Shown here: positions 45,920 through 55,320 of the stretch, piece by piece
Position numbering within the stretch: the first letter of the stretch is position 1
Layout: the number at the start of each line of letters is the position of its first letter
From: Methylotenera sp.
Lineage (GTDB): Bacteria > Pseudomonadota > Gammaproteobacteria > Burkholderiales > Burkholderiaceae_C
Length of the DNA stretch: 60,464 nt
NCBI GenBank assembly: GCA_021738245.1
Contig: JAIPCJ010000006.1
Span: forward strand, 1-60,464
Direction of reading: 5' to 3'
Translations under genes and position numbers: made by a program
The notes under the pieces: model-generated
Told to the model about the DNA's origin: nothing
What the model saw: the letters and a program-made list of their open reading frames with translations, nothing else
Database searches by the model: none

Positions 45920-47784
45920 GGCGAAATTGTCGTTCCCGACGGGGCCAGCGGCAGGCGCAGGCAGAACTGCGCGCCCCCCTCCGGCCGGTTGCTGCCCTGC
46001 AGACTGCCGCCCAGGGCATTGGCGATCGAGGCCGAGATGGACAGCCCCAGGCCGAGACCGTCGCCACGCCGCTTGGTGGTGAAGAAGGGCTCGAAAAGGC
46101 GGGCCAGCACCTCGTCGCTCAGGCCAGGGCCGGTATCCGTCACGCGCAGCAGCGCAGCCTCGCCGGCCACCTCGGCGCTGAGCGTGACCGTGCCGCCGCC
46201 CTGCTCCGCGCTGGCATCGATGCCGTTGCGCAGCAGGTTCACCAGCACCTGCTCGATGCGCACCTGCTGCCCCATCACGGCGAGGCCCTCGGGCACGGGC
46301 TCGCACACCAGGGCCACCCGCTGCCGGCGAGCCTCGGCGCCGACCAGCGCGATGGCCGCCTGGAAGGCCGTGGCCACGGGCACTGGCTGCACCCGCAGCT
46401 CGTCACGGCGCGCAAAGCCCTTGAGCTGCGCCACGATGGCTGCAATGCGCTGGGTGAGCTGGTCGATGGCCGCAAGGTTGCCTTCGGCGTCGTCCTGCAT
46501 GCCGCGCTGCAGGAAGACGCGTGCGTTGTCGTTCAGCGCCCGCAGCGCCGCCAGCGGCTGGTTGATCTCGTGGGTGATGCTGGCTGCCATCTGGCCCAGC
46601 ACGGCCAGCTTGCCGGCCTGCACCAGGTCGTCCTGCGTGGCACGCAGGGCGAGTTCGGTGCGGTGCAGTTCGTCCACGCGGGCTTGCAGCTCCCGGGTGC
46701 GCTCGGCGATGCGGGCCTCCAGGCTGTCATGCGCGGCGCGCAGCTCGCCCTGGGCGGCCAGTCGCTCGCGGGCGCGGCGGCGGCGCAGTTGGGCATAGGC
46801 CAGAGCCAGCAGCAGCGACACCCAGGCGAGCGCCGCCGCCCAGGCGCGGCCGGCCGCGATCTGCTCCGCGCCGCGGATCTCCGTCAGCGAGAGCAGGCGC
46901 CAGCCGCGCCCCTCCACCACCTGTTCGGTCACCAGCGCGCGCAGCGGCGCGTGCGCGGCGCCCACCCGCTCCACCCGCCAAGTGCTGGACAGCCGCGACG
47001 CAGCGCGCACCAGGGGCGGCAGCGGCAGATCGCCGTATTGCTGGGTGGCCTGCAGCTCGTCCCGCGCGGCGGCCGACAAGGGCGCGAGCGTGCGGTACTT
47101 CCACTCGGGGCGGCTGGCCAGGAACACCACGCCGCGGGCATCCGCCAGCATCAGCTCGCCCGCGCTGCGCGCCCAGTTGGCTTCCATCTCGTCGAGCGAC
47201 ACCTTCAGCACCACCACACCCGGCGCCGCGCCGCTCAGGCGGTGGGCGATGAAGTAGCCCGGCGTGCCGGTGGTGGAGCCCCGGGCGTAGAAGTGGCCGC
47301 TGCCCTGGCGCATCGCGTCGCGGAAGTACGGCCGGTAGGCGTAGTTCTGGCCGACGAAGGTCTGCGCGTCCTGCCAGTTGCTGGCGGCCAGGGTCAGGCC
47401 GTGGGCGTCGACCAGGAAGATGGCGGGCGCCGCAGCATCGCGCGCCACGCCTTCGGGCAAGGCGTTCACCTCGGTCACGCGCGCGGCCGAGCCAGGCTGG
47501 GCCAGCAGGCCCGCCAGCGCCGGGTGGCGCGCCAGCACCTGGGGCACGGCTTCGTACTTGTCGAGCGCACCGGTCAGCTCGTGCGCCACGAAGCGCAGGT
47601 GGCGCTGGGCTTCGTCCTGCGTCTGCGCCAGCGCCAGGTCCAGCGACACCCGCCAGGCGGCAAACGCCAGGCCCAGGCCGCCGAGCACCACGGCCAGCAA
47701 CAGGGCGACCGTGCGGCGCCAGCGGGGTGTGCGCAACGCGCTCACGGCCGCCCGCTGCAGGCCCGCGGGGGCGCAGTCAGCCAA
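45916..47784 (-). CDS. dctB: C4-dicarboxylate sensor histidine kinase, DctB-like
   Basis: A 622-residue sensor kinase. TM1 is near residues 24-45 (RTVALLLAVVLGGLGLAFAA), then a large periplasmic PAS/dCache-like domain with the ligand-region pattern NYAYRPYFRDAMRQGSGHFY near 147-166. TM2 lies near 315-335. A coiled coil (ERTRELQARVDELHRTELAL) leads to His405 in MAASITHEINQPLAAL. The ATPase domain has NLLRNGIDAS, DTGPGL and GDGLGLGLSIS. RPYFRDAMRQGSGHFY strongly resembles DctB. The start is not certain: TTG at 47784 is used here; GTG at 47745 would shorten it by 13 residues. It lies 3 bp downstream of kgtP and overlaps dctD. Confidence 0.88.
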
Positions 47785-47787
47785 GCC

Positions 47788-49122
47788 TCAAGACTCGGCA
47801 TCGATCCTCGAATGCTTGCGGGTATCACGCATCAGCAGGTAGACAAGCAGGGAGCAGGCGATCACCGCGGTAGCGTACCAATAGAAGCCGCTTTCCATGC
47901 CGGCCTGCTTGAACCACAAGGCCACGTACTCGGCGCTGCCGCCGAACACCGACACCGCAATCGCATAGGGCACGCCCACGCCGGTGGCGCGGATGGACGC
48001 CGGGAAGAGCTCGGCCTTCACCACCGCGTTGATCGACGTGTAGCCGCTGACGATAAGCCAGGCGCAGGCGATCAGGCCGAAGGCCTCCCACGGGCCTTGC
48101 GCATGCCGGATGGCGGTCAGCAAGGGCACGGTGAAGATCGTGCCGAGGATCGCGAAGCCCAGCAGCAGCGGCTTGCGGCCGATGCGGTCAGACAGCGCGC
48201 CATAGACCGGCTGCAGCAGCGCGGCGAACACCAGGCTCGCGGCTGACACCGCGGTGGTCTGCGCATCGGTCAGGCCCACCGACAGCTTCAGGAACTTCTG
48301 CATGTAGGTGGTGTAGACGTAGAAGGCCAGCGTGCCACCCATGGTCAGGCCGATGACGATCAGGCATTCACGCGGATGCTGCAGCAGCAGCTTGAAGCCG
48401 CCCATGCGGTCCTGGCCCTGGCTGCGTTGCTTCTCGAAGGCCTGCGTCTCGGGCAGGTCCGACCGCATGATGAGGGCCACCACGGCCAGCGCGGCGCCGA
48501 TGAAGAACGGAATGCGCCAGCCCCAGGCCTTCAGCTCGGCGGCGTCCAGCACGAAGTTCTGCAGCACCAGCAGCACCACGAGCGCGGTGAGCTGGCCGCC
48601 GATCAGGGTCACGTACTGGAAGCTCGAATAGAAGCCCCGGTGGCGCGACGTGGCCATCTCGGACAGGTAGGTGGCGCTCGAGCCGTACTCCCCACCCAGG
48701 CTCAGGCCCTGCAGCAGGCGGGCCACCAGCAGCAGGATGGGCGCCCAGACGCCCACGGCGGCATAGGTGGGCGCGCAGGCGATCATCAGCGAGCCGCCAC
48801 ACATCAGCAGCACCGACAGCATCAGCGCGCGGCGGCGGCCATGGCGGTCGCCGATGTAGCCGAACAGCAGGCCGCCGATGGGCCGGATGAAGAAGCCGAG
48901 CGCAAAGATGGCGGCGGTCGACAGCGACTGCGCGACCGGGTCGCTGGACGGGAAGAACGAAGACGCGAAGTACAGCGAGAAGGCCGCGTAGCAGTAGAAG
49001 TCGTACCACTCGACGAGGTTGCCGATGGAGCCGACAAAGATGGCCTTGACGCGCTTGAACTCGATGGGATCGGATGCCGCCGGCGCGGGGCGCACCGAAG
49101 CGGGAGGAAGGGTCGCCGACAT
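47788..49122 (-). CDS. kgtP: Alpha-ketoglutarate/dicarboxylate permease, MHS family (KgtP-like)
   Basis: A 444-residue major facilitator of the metabolite:H+ symporter (MHS) type with 12 helices. It opens after a 26-residue tail with RVKAIFVGSIGNLVEWYDFY, the hallmark MHS start, and has GGLLFGYIGDRHGRRRAL (loop 2-3 motif). LLQGLSLGGEYGSSATYLSE (helix 4-5) and the second-half GALSDRIGRKPLLLGFAI follow. The ATG at 49122 with AGGAGACA upstream was chosen over an in-frame start 16 codons earlier. KgtP carries 2-oxoglutarate; other MHS members carry citrate, shikimate or proline/betaine, so the substrate is inferred from the dctBD partners. It is the first gene of a three-gene operon with a sigma-54 promoter. 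Confidence 0.9.
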   Translation of the reverse strand: MSATLPPASVRPAPAASDPIEFKRVKAIFVGSIGNLVEWYDFYCYAAFSLYFASSFFPSSDPVAQSLSTAAIFALGFFIRPIGGLLFGYIGDRHGRRRALMLSVLLMCGGSLMIACAPTYAAVGVWAPILLLVARLLQGLSLGGEYGSSATYLSEMATSRHRGFYSSFQYVTLIGGQLTALVVLLVLQNFVLDAAELKAWGWRIPFFIGAALAVVALIMRSDLPETQAFEKQRSQGQDRMGGFKLLLQHPRECLIVIGLTMGGTLAFYVYTTYMQKFLKLSVGLTDAQTTAVSAASLVFAALLQPVYGALSDRIGRKPLLLGFAILGTIFTVPLLTAIRHAQGPWEAFGLIACAWLIVSGYTSINAVVKAELFPASIRATGVGVPYAIAVSVFGGSAEYVALWFKQAGMESGFYWYATAVIACSLLVYLLMRDTRKHSRIDAES

Positions 49123-49153
49123 GATGTCTCCTGGGTTGTGTGCCCCAGGACAG

Positions 49154-49169
49154 AGCAGATCCCGTGCCA
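49154..49169 (-). promoter_or_regulatory. Sigma-54 (RpoN) promoter upstream of kgtP-dctBD
   Basis: On the minus strand the sequence TGGCACGGGATCTGCT matches the consensus TGGCACG-N4-TTGCW at all but one specified position (C for the first T of TTGC), with correct GG/GC spacing. The -12 GC lies about 33 bases before the kgtP ATG, so transcription should start near 49143. The operon encodes a sigma-54 activator (dctD), which makes the box functionally plausible. Confidence 0.8.
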
Positions 49170-49232
49170 TGCCGGTGCGCGGGAGCTCAGCCCCTCACCA
49201 AGGCGAGGCGCCCGCTGCGAGGCCGCCGGCAA

Positions 49233-49270
49233 CGGCGACTCTCCGCCGCTGCGGCGGCGACTTTCCGCCG
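49233..49270 (-). promoter_or_regulatory. Two 16-bp dyads, candidate DctD upstream activating sites
   Basis: CGGCGACTCTCCGCCG (49233-49248) and CGGCGACTTTCCGCCG (49255-49270) are near-identical direct repeats, each with CGGCG/CGCCG dyad arms. Their centres are 22 bp apart, two helical turns, and they lie roughly 98 and 120 bp upstream of the predicted kgtP start. This is the standard geometry for a sigma-54 activator. They are the only sizeable structure in the intergenic gap. Confidence 0.6.
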
Positions 49271-49282
49271 CGCTTCAGGCGA

Positions 49283-49801
49283 CTACAAGCGCAGCTCGAT
49301 GCGAGCCATGTCGAAGCGGGTGGCCTCGCCGTCCTGCCGCACGCTGACCACGCGGAAGTTGCGCGCCGTGCCCACGCGGTACTCGAAGTCGCCCGCCTTG
49401 GGGGCGCTGTCGCAGCGCAGGCGCTCATCCTCCTTGGGTGGCTTCACGCGGGCGGCGGGGTCGCGGCAGTCCACCACGGTGCCATAACGCGCCAGCTCCT
49501 TGGCGTAGAACGCGGCCACCGTCGACGGGCTGCTGGCCACGCGGTACTTGAGCGCATGGATCTGCAGGCCGAAGGCGCCGACCCAGGCACCGAGGCTGGC
49601 ACCGGGCTTGTCGTCCTTGCTTTCCGTAAAGGCGACGGCACCGCTGAACACCGGCAGGCCGACATCGGCCGGCGTGGTGCGGGAGTTGGCCTGCAGGCCG
49701 GCGCTGAAGCCGCCGTCCTCGCCGGCATGGGCGGTGGCGAGCGTCAGGGTCGCCAGGGCGGCGAGGGCCAGAGGTCGAAGGGTCGAAGCGCGCGAGGTCA
49801 C
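49283..49801 (-). CDS. Hypothetical exported protein
   Basis: A 172-residue protein with a signal peptide (ALAALATLTLATAHA, cleavage about residue 26). The mature part is small and mixed alpha/beta. A repeated pattern, VASSPSTVAAFYAKELARYG then TVVDCRDPAARVKPPKEDER, suggests a compact domain with one buried Cys pair (Cys112 and Cys129 region, DCRD and LRCDS). FRVVSVRQDGEATRFDMARI closes it. I do not recognise a family with certainty; similar proteins occur in Burkholderiales beside unrelated genes. The start is a GTG at 49801 with AGGAGA six bases upstream. The kgtP control sites lie directly downstream of its stop. Confidence 0.7.
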   Translation of the reverse strand: MTSRASTLRPLALAALATLTLATAHAGEDGGFSAGLQANSRTTPADVGLPVFSGAVAFTESKDDKPGASLGAWVGAFGLQIHALKYRVASSPSTVAAFYAKELARYGTVVDCRDPAARVKPPKEDERLRCDSAPKAGDFEYRVGTARNFRVVSVRQDGEATRFDMARIELRL

Positions 49802-49917
49802 GAAGGTCTCCTGGCTGTGTCGATGGCTGCAGACTACGCATCCACCGCCCCGCGCACGACACCGCCGCGACAGGCTGCACGATGGCCGGGACAGGCTGCC
49901 GCGGCCCCCGACAGGCC

Positions 49918-51699
49918 TCAGCCCGCCTTGCGCCGCTCCGCCACCCAGGCCTGCACCAGCTCGCGCAGCACCGGCAGCGGCACCTGGCCCGCGGTCAGCA
50001 CGACGCGGTGGAAGCCCTTGATGTCGAACTTGCTGCCCAGGGCCGCCGTGGCCTCGGCGCGCAACTTCGTGACTTCGAGCTGGCCGATCTTGTAGCCCAG
50101 GGCCTGGCCCGGCCAGACGATGTAGCGCTCGACCTCCGACTCGACATCGCTCTCGGCCATGGAGGAGTTGTCCAGCATGTACTTGATGGCCTGCTCGCGC
50201 GTCCAGCCCTTGTGGTGCAGCCCGGTGTCGACCACCAGGCGCATCGCGCGCAGCTGCTCATCGGAGAGGCGCCCGTACCACTGGTAGGGGTCGGTGAAGA
50301 GGCCGAGCTCCTTGCCCAGGCTCTCGGCATACAGCGCCCAGCCTTCCACGTAGGCCACATAGAAACTGCCGTAGCGGCGGAACTTGGGCAGGCTCTGGTC
50401 TTCCTGCGCGATGGACACCTGGAAGTGATGGCCCGGCGAGGCCTCGTGCAGCGACAGGGTCTCCATGCCGAAGATGGGCTGGGCCTTGAGGTTGTAGGTG
50501 TTCACGTAGAACACCCCGGGGCGCGAGCCGTCGGAGGACGGGTTCTGGTAGGACGCGCCAGCCGCGCTCTGCGCGCGGAAGGCCTCCACCTCGCGCACTT
50601 CGTAGTCGGCCTTGGGCGAGATGTCGAAGAGCTTGGGCGTGAGGCCGTTGATCTTCTTCTGCAGGTCACGGTAGCCCGCGAGCAGGTCTTCCGGCTTGGT
50701 GAAGTAGAACTTGGGGTCGTCCTGCAGATGCTTGAAGAAGGCCTTCAGGTCGCCCTGGAAACCCACCTGCTGGCGCACGGCTTCCATCTCACCCAGGATG
50801 CGCTTGACTTCCTTCAGGCCGATCTCGTGGATCTGGTCGGGCGTGAGCGCCACCGTGGTGGACTGGCGCACCCGCCAGGCGTACCAGGCCTTGCCGTCCG
50901 GCAGGGCCGACCACGCCGTGCTGGCACGGGCCTTGGGCGTGTACTCGTCACGCACGAAGGCCAGCAGCCGGCCGTAGGCAGGCAGCACCTGGGTCGAGAG
51001 CAGTTCGCGCATCTGCGCGGTGATGCGCTCGCGGTCGGCGGCGGGCACGCTGTCGGGGAAGTTTTTGATCGGGCCCCAGAAGAGGCTCTTCTCGGGTTCG
51101 CTCACCGCCAGTGACTGCAGCTGCGGCAGCACCTTCTCCATCACGGCCCGAGGCTGCGTGACACCGGCCTTGAGGCCCTCGCGCATGTTGGCGATGGTGC
51201 CGTCGAAGATGGGCACGGCCAGCGTCAGGCGCTTGAGCCAGTCGTCGTAGTCCTTGGTGCTGCGAAACGGCTGGATGGACTGGCCCGTGCCCATCTGCGC
51301 CAGAAAGCTGGGCAGGCCGCCGATCTGGCTGATGGGCTGCATCCAGTCGGGGAAGCGTTCGCCAGCCAGTGCCTGCTCCAGGTCGAGCTTGAGGATGCTG
51401 TAGGACACCTGGTCCTTGGGCGCCAGTTGTGTCTTCTTGAAACCCGCCAGTTCCTTCAGGCTGCGACGCAGTTCCTGCTTCTCGCTGGCGCGCCAGGCGG
51501 CGGTGGTGGTGTCGTTGAGCCGGTCGTTGTAGCGCGGGTCGCCCAGCGAGGTGGCCAGCACGGGCTGGCGTTCCAGCGTGCGTTCCCACTGCGCCTCCAG
51601 CCATTGGTGGAATCGCTCGCTCTCGGTCGGCGCGGCCCAGGCCGGCAGGGCGAGGGCCGACGTGGCGGCGATCAGGCTGAGAACGTGGCGGCGGCGCAT
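49918..51699 (-). CDS. DUF885 family protein (M3-like metallopeptidase relative)
   Basis: A 593-residue exported protein of the DUF885 family. A signal peptide spans residues 1-22 (MRRRHVLSLIAATSALALPA). The mature protein is almost entirely helical and carries the zinc-binding motif HEASPGHHFQ near residue 430, an HExxxGHH-like signature of this family. The downstream Glu lies in VEGWALYAESLGKELG. KYMLDNSSMAESDVESEVER and IVWPGQALGYKIGQLEVTKL are further family hallmarks. The family is believed to act as a carboxypeptidase or aminopeptidase but remains uncharacterised in most bacteria. The ATG at 51699 is clear. It reads away from mfd, with 122 bp between the two starts. Confidence 0.88.
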   Translation of the reverse strand: MRRRHVLSLIAATSALALPAWAAPTESERFHQWLEAQWERTLERQPVLATSLGDPRYNDRLNDTTTAAWRASEKQELRRSLKELAGFKKTQLAPKDQVSYSILKLDLEQALAGERFPDWMQPISQIGGLPSFLAQMGTGQSIQPFRSTKDYDDWLKRLTLAVPIFDGTIANMREGLKAGVTQPRAVMEKVLPQLQSLAVSEPEKSLFWGPIKNFPDSVPAADRERITAQMRELLSTQVLPAYGRLLAFVRDEYTPKARASTAWSALPDGKAWYAWRVRQSTTVALTPDQIHEIGLKEVKRILGEMEAVRQQVGFQGDLKAFFKHLQDDPKFYFTKPEDLLAGYRDLQKKINGLTPKLFDISPKADYEVREVEAFRAQSAAGASYQNPSSDGSRPGVFYVNTYNLKAQPIFGMETLSLHEASPGHHFQVSIAQEDQSLPKFRRYGSFYVAYVEGWALYAESLGKELGLFTDPYQWYGRLSDEQLRAMRLVVDTGLHHKGWTREQAIKYMLDNSSMAESDVESEVERYIVWPGQALGYKIGQLEVTKLRAEATAALGSKFDIKGFHRVVLTAGQVPLPVLRELVQAWVAERRKAG

Positions 51700-51770
51700 G
51701 TCATCTCCGGGTGTGCAGTGCCGCGCATGCTAGCGATGCCCCCGCACGCCAGCCAAAGGACATGCCTCCC

Positions 51771-51801
51771 TAGAATGCGCACGAGCCCCGCTTTTGGGGC
51801 T
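51771..51801 (+). promoter_or_regulatory. mfd promoter -10 box and 5'-terminal stem-loop
   Basis: TAGAAT (51771-51776) is followed by a stem-loop, AGCCCC/GGGGCT with a GCTTTT loop (51784-51801), at the predicted transcript 5' end and 20 bp before the mfd ATG. A weak T-rich tail follows, so a leader terminator is possible but less likely than a stabilising 5' hairpin. No convincing -35 box is seen. Confidence 0.45.
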
Positions 51802-51821
51802 GTTGTCGTTTGTAGGCCCGC

Positions 51822-54800
51822 ATGTCTTTGCCCTCGCTGCCGGTGATTGCGCCCGGCAAGAAGTTCACTCACCCTCGGCCCCTCGGCTCGGCAGACGCCC
51901 TGCTGCTCGCGCGCTTCGTGCAGCAGCAGCGCGACGCAGGGCGGCTGGCCGCCATCTTCACGGCCGAGCCCGGCGACACCCAGCGGCTCGAAGACGAGCT
52001 GAAGTTCTTCGCGCCCGAACTGAAGGTCGCCGTCTTCCCCGACTGGGAAACCCTGCCCTACGACAGCTTCAGCCCTCACCAGGATCTGATCTCCGAGCGG
52101 CTGGCCACGCTGTGGGAGCTGCTGCAGGCGAAGAAGTCCAAGACCATCGACGTCGTGCTGATGCCGGCGTCCACCGCGCTCACGCGGCTGGCGCCGCCGA
52201 GCTTTCTGGCCGGCACCACGTTCAACTTCAGGCAGAAGCAGCGTCTGGATGAAGCTTCGCTGCGCTCGCAGCTCACGCTGGCCGGCTACACGAATGTCAG
52301 CCAGGTGGTGCAGCCGGGTGAGTACGCGGTGCGCGGCGGGCTGATCGACCTCTTCCCGATGGGCTCGGCCGTGCCCTACCGCGTGGACCTGTTCGGCGAC
52401 GAGGTCGACTCCATCCGCGTGTTCGACCCCGACAGCCAGCGCAGCCTCTACCCCGTGCCCGAGGTGCGCCTGCTGCCCGGGCGCGAGTTCCCGATGGACG
52501 AGGCGGCGCGCAAGGCCTTCCGCAACCGCTGGCGCGAGAAGATGGACGGCGACCCGAGCAAGTCGCGCATCTACCGCGACATCGGAGACGGCATCGCGTC
52601 AGGCGGCATCGAGTACTACCTGCCGATCTTCTTCGAGCAGACGGCGACCGTCTTCGACTACCTGGGCACCGAGGCCGGGCTGGCCCTGCACGGCGAGGTG
52701 GACGAAGCCATCCAGCGCTTCTGGACCGACACCAAGGAGCGCCACCGCTTCCTGCAGCACGACCCCGAGCGTCCGCTGCTGCCGCCCCAGGAGATCTTCC
52801 TGACGAGCGAAGACTTCTTCGGCCTGACCAAGCCGCATGCGGTGCTGTCGGTGCGCGGTGCGGAGCCGGTGGACTTCGCCCGCCCGCTGCCCGACATCAG
52901 CGTGGAGCGCGGCGTGCAGGAGCCGCTGGCCCGACTGGAGGCCCACCTCAAGAGCACGCCGCACCGCGTGCTGCTGCTGGCTGAAAGCGATGGCCGCCGT
53001 GAAAGCCTGCTGGAGCAGCTGCGCGATCACAAGATCGACCCGCCCTCGGTCAAGGACCTGGCAGAGTTCTGGGCCAGCGATGAAAAGTACGCCATCACGG
53101 CGGCGCCGCTGGCCAGCGGCTTCTTCTGGCTCGACGCCGAACGCCCCGTCCAGCTCATCACCGAGACGGAACTGTTTGCGACCACGCCCACCACGCGGCG
53201 GCGCCGCAAGCAGGAGCAGGTCAGCGACGTCAATGCGCTGATCAAGGACCTCTCCGAGCTGAAGGTGGGCGACCCGGTCGTGCACATCAACCACGGCATC
53301 GGGCGCTACCAGGGCCTTGTGAACATCGACCTGGGCGACGGTCAGAAGAGCGAGTTCCTGCACCTGGAGTACGCGGACAAGGCCACGCTCTACGTGCCGG
53401 TGGCGCAGCTGCATCTCATCGGCCGCTACACCGGCGTGTCGGCTGAAGAAGCCCCACTGCACAAGCTCGGCTCCGGCCAATGGGAGAAGGCCAAGCGCAA
53501 GGCCGCCGAGCAGGTGCGCGACACCGCGGCCGAGCTGCTCAATCTCTACGCGCGCCGCGCCGCGCGCGAGGGGCATGCCTTCCGCTACTCGGGCCACGAC
53601 TACGAGGCCTTCGCGGCGAGCTTCGGCTTCGAGGAGACGCCCGACCAGCGGGCCGCCATCCACGCGGTCATTCAGGACATGATCTCCCCGAAGCCGATGG
53701 ACCGGCTGGTCTGCGGCGACGTGGGCTTCGGCAAGACCGAGGTGGCCCTGCGCGCGGCGTTTGTTGCGGTGATGGGCGGCAAGCAGGTGGCCATCCTCGC
53801 ACCCACCACGCTGCTGGCCGAGCAGCACTACCAGAACATCGCCGACCGCTTCGGTGCCTGGCCGGTGAAGGTGGCCGAGATGAGCCGCTTCCGCTCCGCC
53901 AAGGAGATCAAGGCGGCCATGGAAGGCATTGCCGACGGCAGCATCGACATCGTGGTGGGCACGCACAAGCTGCTGTCCAGCGAGGTGAAGTTCAATCGCC
54001 TCGGCCTGCTCGTCATCGACGAAGAGCACCGCTTCGGTGTGCGCCACAAGGAGGCCATGAAGGCCATGCGCGCCGAGGTGGACGTGCTCACGCTGACTGC
54101 CACGCCCATCCCGCGCACGCTGGGCATGGCGCTGGAAGGCCTGCGTGACTTGTCGGTGATCGCCACCGCGCCGCAGCGGCGCCTGGCCATCAAGACCTTC
54201 GTGCGCGCCGAGAGCAGCGGCACCATCCGCGAGGCCGTGCTGCGCGAGCTCAAGCGCGGCGGGCAGGTGTACTTCCTGCACAACGAGGTCGAGACCATCG
54301 AGAACCGCCGGCAAAAGCTCGAAGAGCTGCTGCCGGAGGCGCGCATCGTCGTGGCCCACGGTCAGATGCCCGAGCGCGAGCTGGAGCGCGTGATGCGCGA
54401 GTTCGTGCAGGGCAAGCACAACCTGCTGCTGTGCTCGACCATCATCGAGACGGGCATCGACGTGCCGAGCGCCAACACCATCGTCATCAGCCGCGCCGAC
54501 AAGTTCGGCCTGGCCCAGCTGCACCAGCTCCGCGGCCGCGTGGGCCGCAGCCACCACCAGGCCTATGCCTACCTGATGGTGCCCGACATCCAGGGCCTGA
54601 CCAAGCAGGCCACGCAGCGCCTGGACGCCATCCAGGCGATGGAAGAACTCGGCTCGGGCTTCTACCTCGCGATGCACGACCTGGAAATTCGCGGCGCGGG
54701 CGAGATGCTGGGTGAAAACCAGAGCGGCAACATGATGGAAGTGGGCTTCCAGCTCTACAACGACATGCTGGCCGAGGCGGTGCGCTCGCTGAAGGCCGGC

Positions 54801-55283
54801 CGTGAGCCCGACCTGCTGTCGCCTTTTGCGGCCACCACCGAGATCAACCTGCACGCCCCGGCCCTGCTGCCGGATGCCTATTGCGGCGACGTGCAAGTGC
54901 GCCTGAGCCTGTACAAGCGCCTGGCCACGGCCGAGAAGTCGGAGCAGATCGACGCCATGCTGGAAGAGATCACCGACCGCTTTGGCAAGCTGCCCACGCA
55001 AGGCCAGACGCTTTTCGACACCCACCGCCTGCGCGTGCTGGCCAAGCCCTATGGCGTGATCAAGGTCGACGCCTCGCCGGCCATCATCAACCTGAACTTC
55101 CGGCCCAACCCGCCGATCGACCCGATGCGCGTGATCGAGCTGGTGCAGAAGAACCGCAACATCAAGCTGGTGGGCAACGAGAAGCTGCGCATCGAGAAGG
55201 CCCTGTCCAGCCCGCAGGACCGTGCCCACGCGGTGCGCGAGGTGCTGCGGCTGCTGGGGCAGCCGGTCGCGCCCAAGGTATAA
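51822..55283 (+). CDS. mfd: Transcription-repair coupling factor Mfd
   Basis: A 1153-residue DNA translocase that removes stalled RNA polymerase and recruits UvrA. The UvrB-like N-terminal part (about 1-350) has VFPDWETLPYDSFSPHQDLI and RGGLIDLFPMGSAVPYRVDL. The RNA polymerase-interacting domain is near 480-560 (LKVGDPVVHINHGIGRYQGL). The helicase domains show GDVGFGKTEVALRAAF, LAPTTLLAEQHY, IDEEHRFGVRHKE, LTATPIPRTLGMAL and QLRGRVGRSHHQAYAYL. The TRCF C-terminal domain is about 1000-1100. The length and all motifs agree with the family. A VapBC-type module follows at once (vapB starts 38 bp after the mfd stop), with a palindrome in between. Confidence 0.97.
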   Translation: MSLPSLPVIAPGKKFTHPRPLGSADALLLARFVQQQRDAGRLAAIFTAEPGDTQRLEDELKFFAPELKVAVFPDWETLPYDSFSPHQDLISERLATLWELLQAKKSKTIDVVLMPASTALTRLAPPSFLAGTTFNFRQKQRLDEASLRSQLTLAGYTNVSQVVQPGEYAVRGGLIDLFPMGSAVPYRVDLFGDEVDSIRVFDPDSQRSLYPVPEVRLLPGREFPMDEAARKAFRNRWREKMDGDPSKSRIYRDIGDGIASGGIEYYLPIFFEQTATVFDYLGTEAGLALHGEVDEAIQRFWTDTKERHRFLQHDPERPLLPPQEIFLTSEDFFGLTKPHAVLSVRGAEPVDFARPLPDISVERGVQEPLARLEAHLKSTPHRVLLLAESDGRRESLLEQLRDHKIDPPSVKDLAEFWASDEKYAITAAPLASGFFWLDAERPVQLITETELFATTPTTRRRRKQEQVSDVNALIKDLSELKVGDPVVHINHGIGRYQGLVNIDLGDGQKSEFLHLEYADKATLYVPVAQLHLIGRYTGVSAEEAPLHKLGSGQWEKAKRKAAEQVRDTAAELLNLYARRAAREGHAFRYSGHDYEAFAASFGFEETPDQRAAIHAVIQDMISPKPMDRLVCGDVGFGKTEVALRAAFVAVMGGKQVAILAPTTLLAEQHYQNIADRFGAWPVKVAEMSRFRSAKEIKAAMEGIADGSIDIVVGTHKLLSSEVKFNRLGLLVIDEEHRFGVRHKEAMKAMRAEVDVLTLTATPIPRTLGMALEGLRDLSVIATAPQRRLAIKTFVRAESSGTIREAVLRELKRGGQVYFLHNEVETIENRRQKLEELLPEARIVVAHGQMPERELERVMREFVQGKHNLLLCSTIIETGIDVPSANTIVISRADKFGLAQLHQLRGRVGRSHHQAYAYLMVPDIQGLTKQATQRLDAIQAMEELGSGFYLAMHDLEIRGAGEMLGENQSGNMMEVGFQLYNDMLAEAVRSLKAGREPDLLSPFAATTEINLHAPALLPDAYCGDVQVRLSLYKRLATAEKSEQIDAMLEEITDRFGKLPTQGQTLFDTHRLRVLAKPYGVIKVDASPAIINLNFRPNPPIDPMRVIELVQKNRNIKLVGNEKLRIEKALSSPQDRAHAVREVLRLLGQPVAPKV

Positions 55284-55284
55284 G

Positions 55285-55301
55285 TGGCAATATACTTGCC
55301 A
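55285..55301 (+). promoter_or_regulatory. Palindromic operator overlapping the -10 box of vapBC
   Basis: TGGCAA-TATAC-TTGCCA is a perfect 6-bp inverted repeat with a five-base centre, two bases after the mfd stop. TATACT (55291-55296) within it looks like a -10 box. An antitoxin-toxin complex bound here would block the promoter, the usual autoregulation of vapBC modules. AGGAG lies 8-12 bases upstream of the vapB GTG. Confidence 0.6.
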
Positions 55302-55320
55302 GGGTTCTAGGAGTTGTGCC

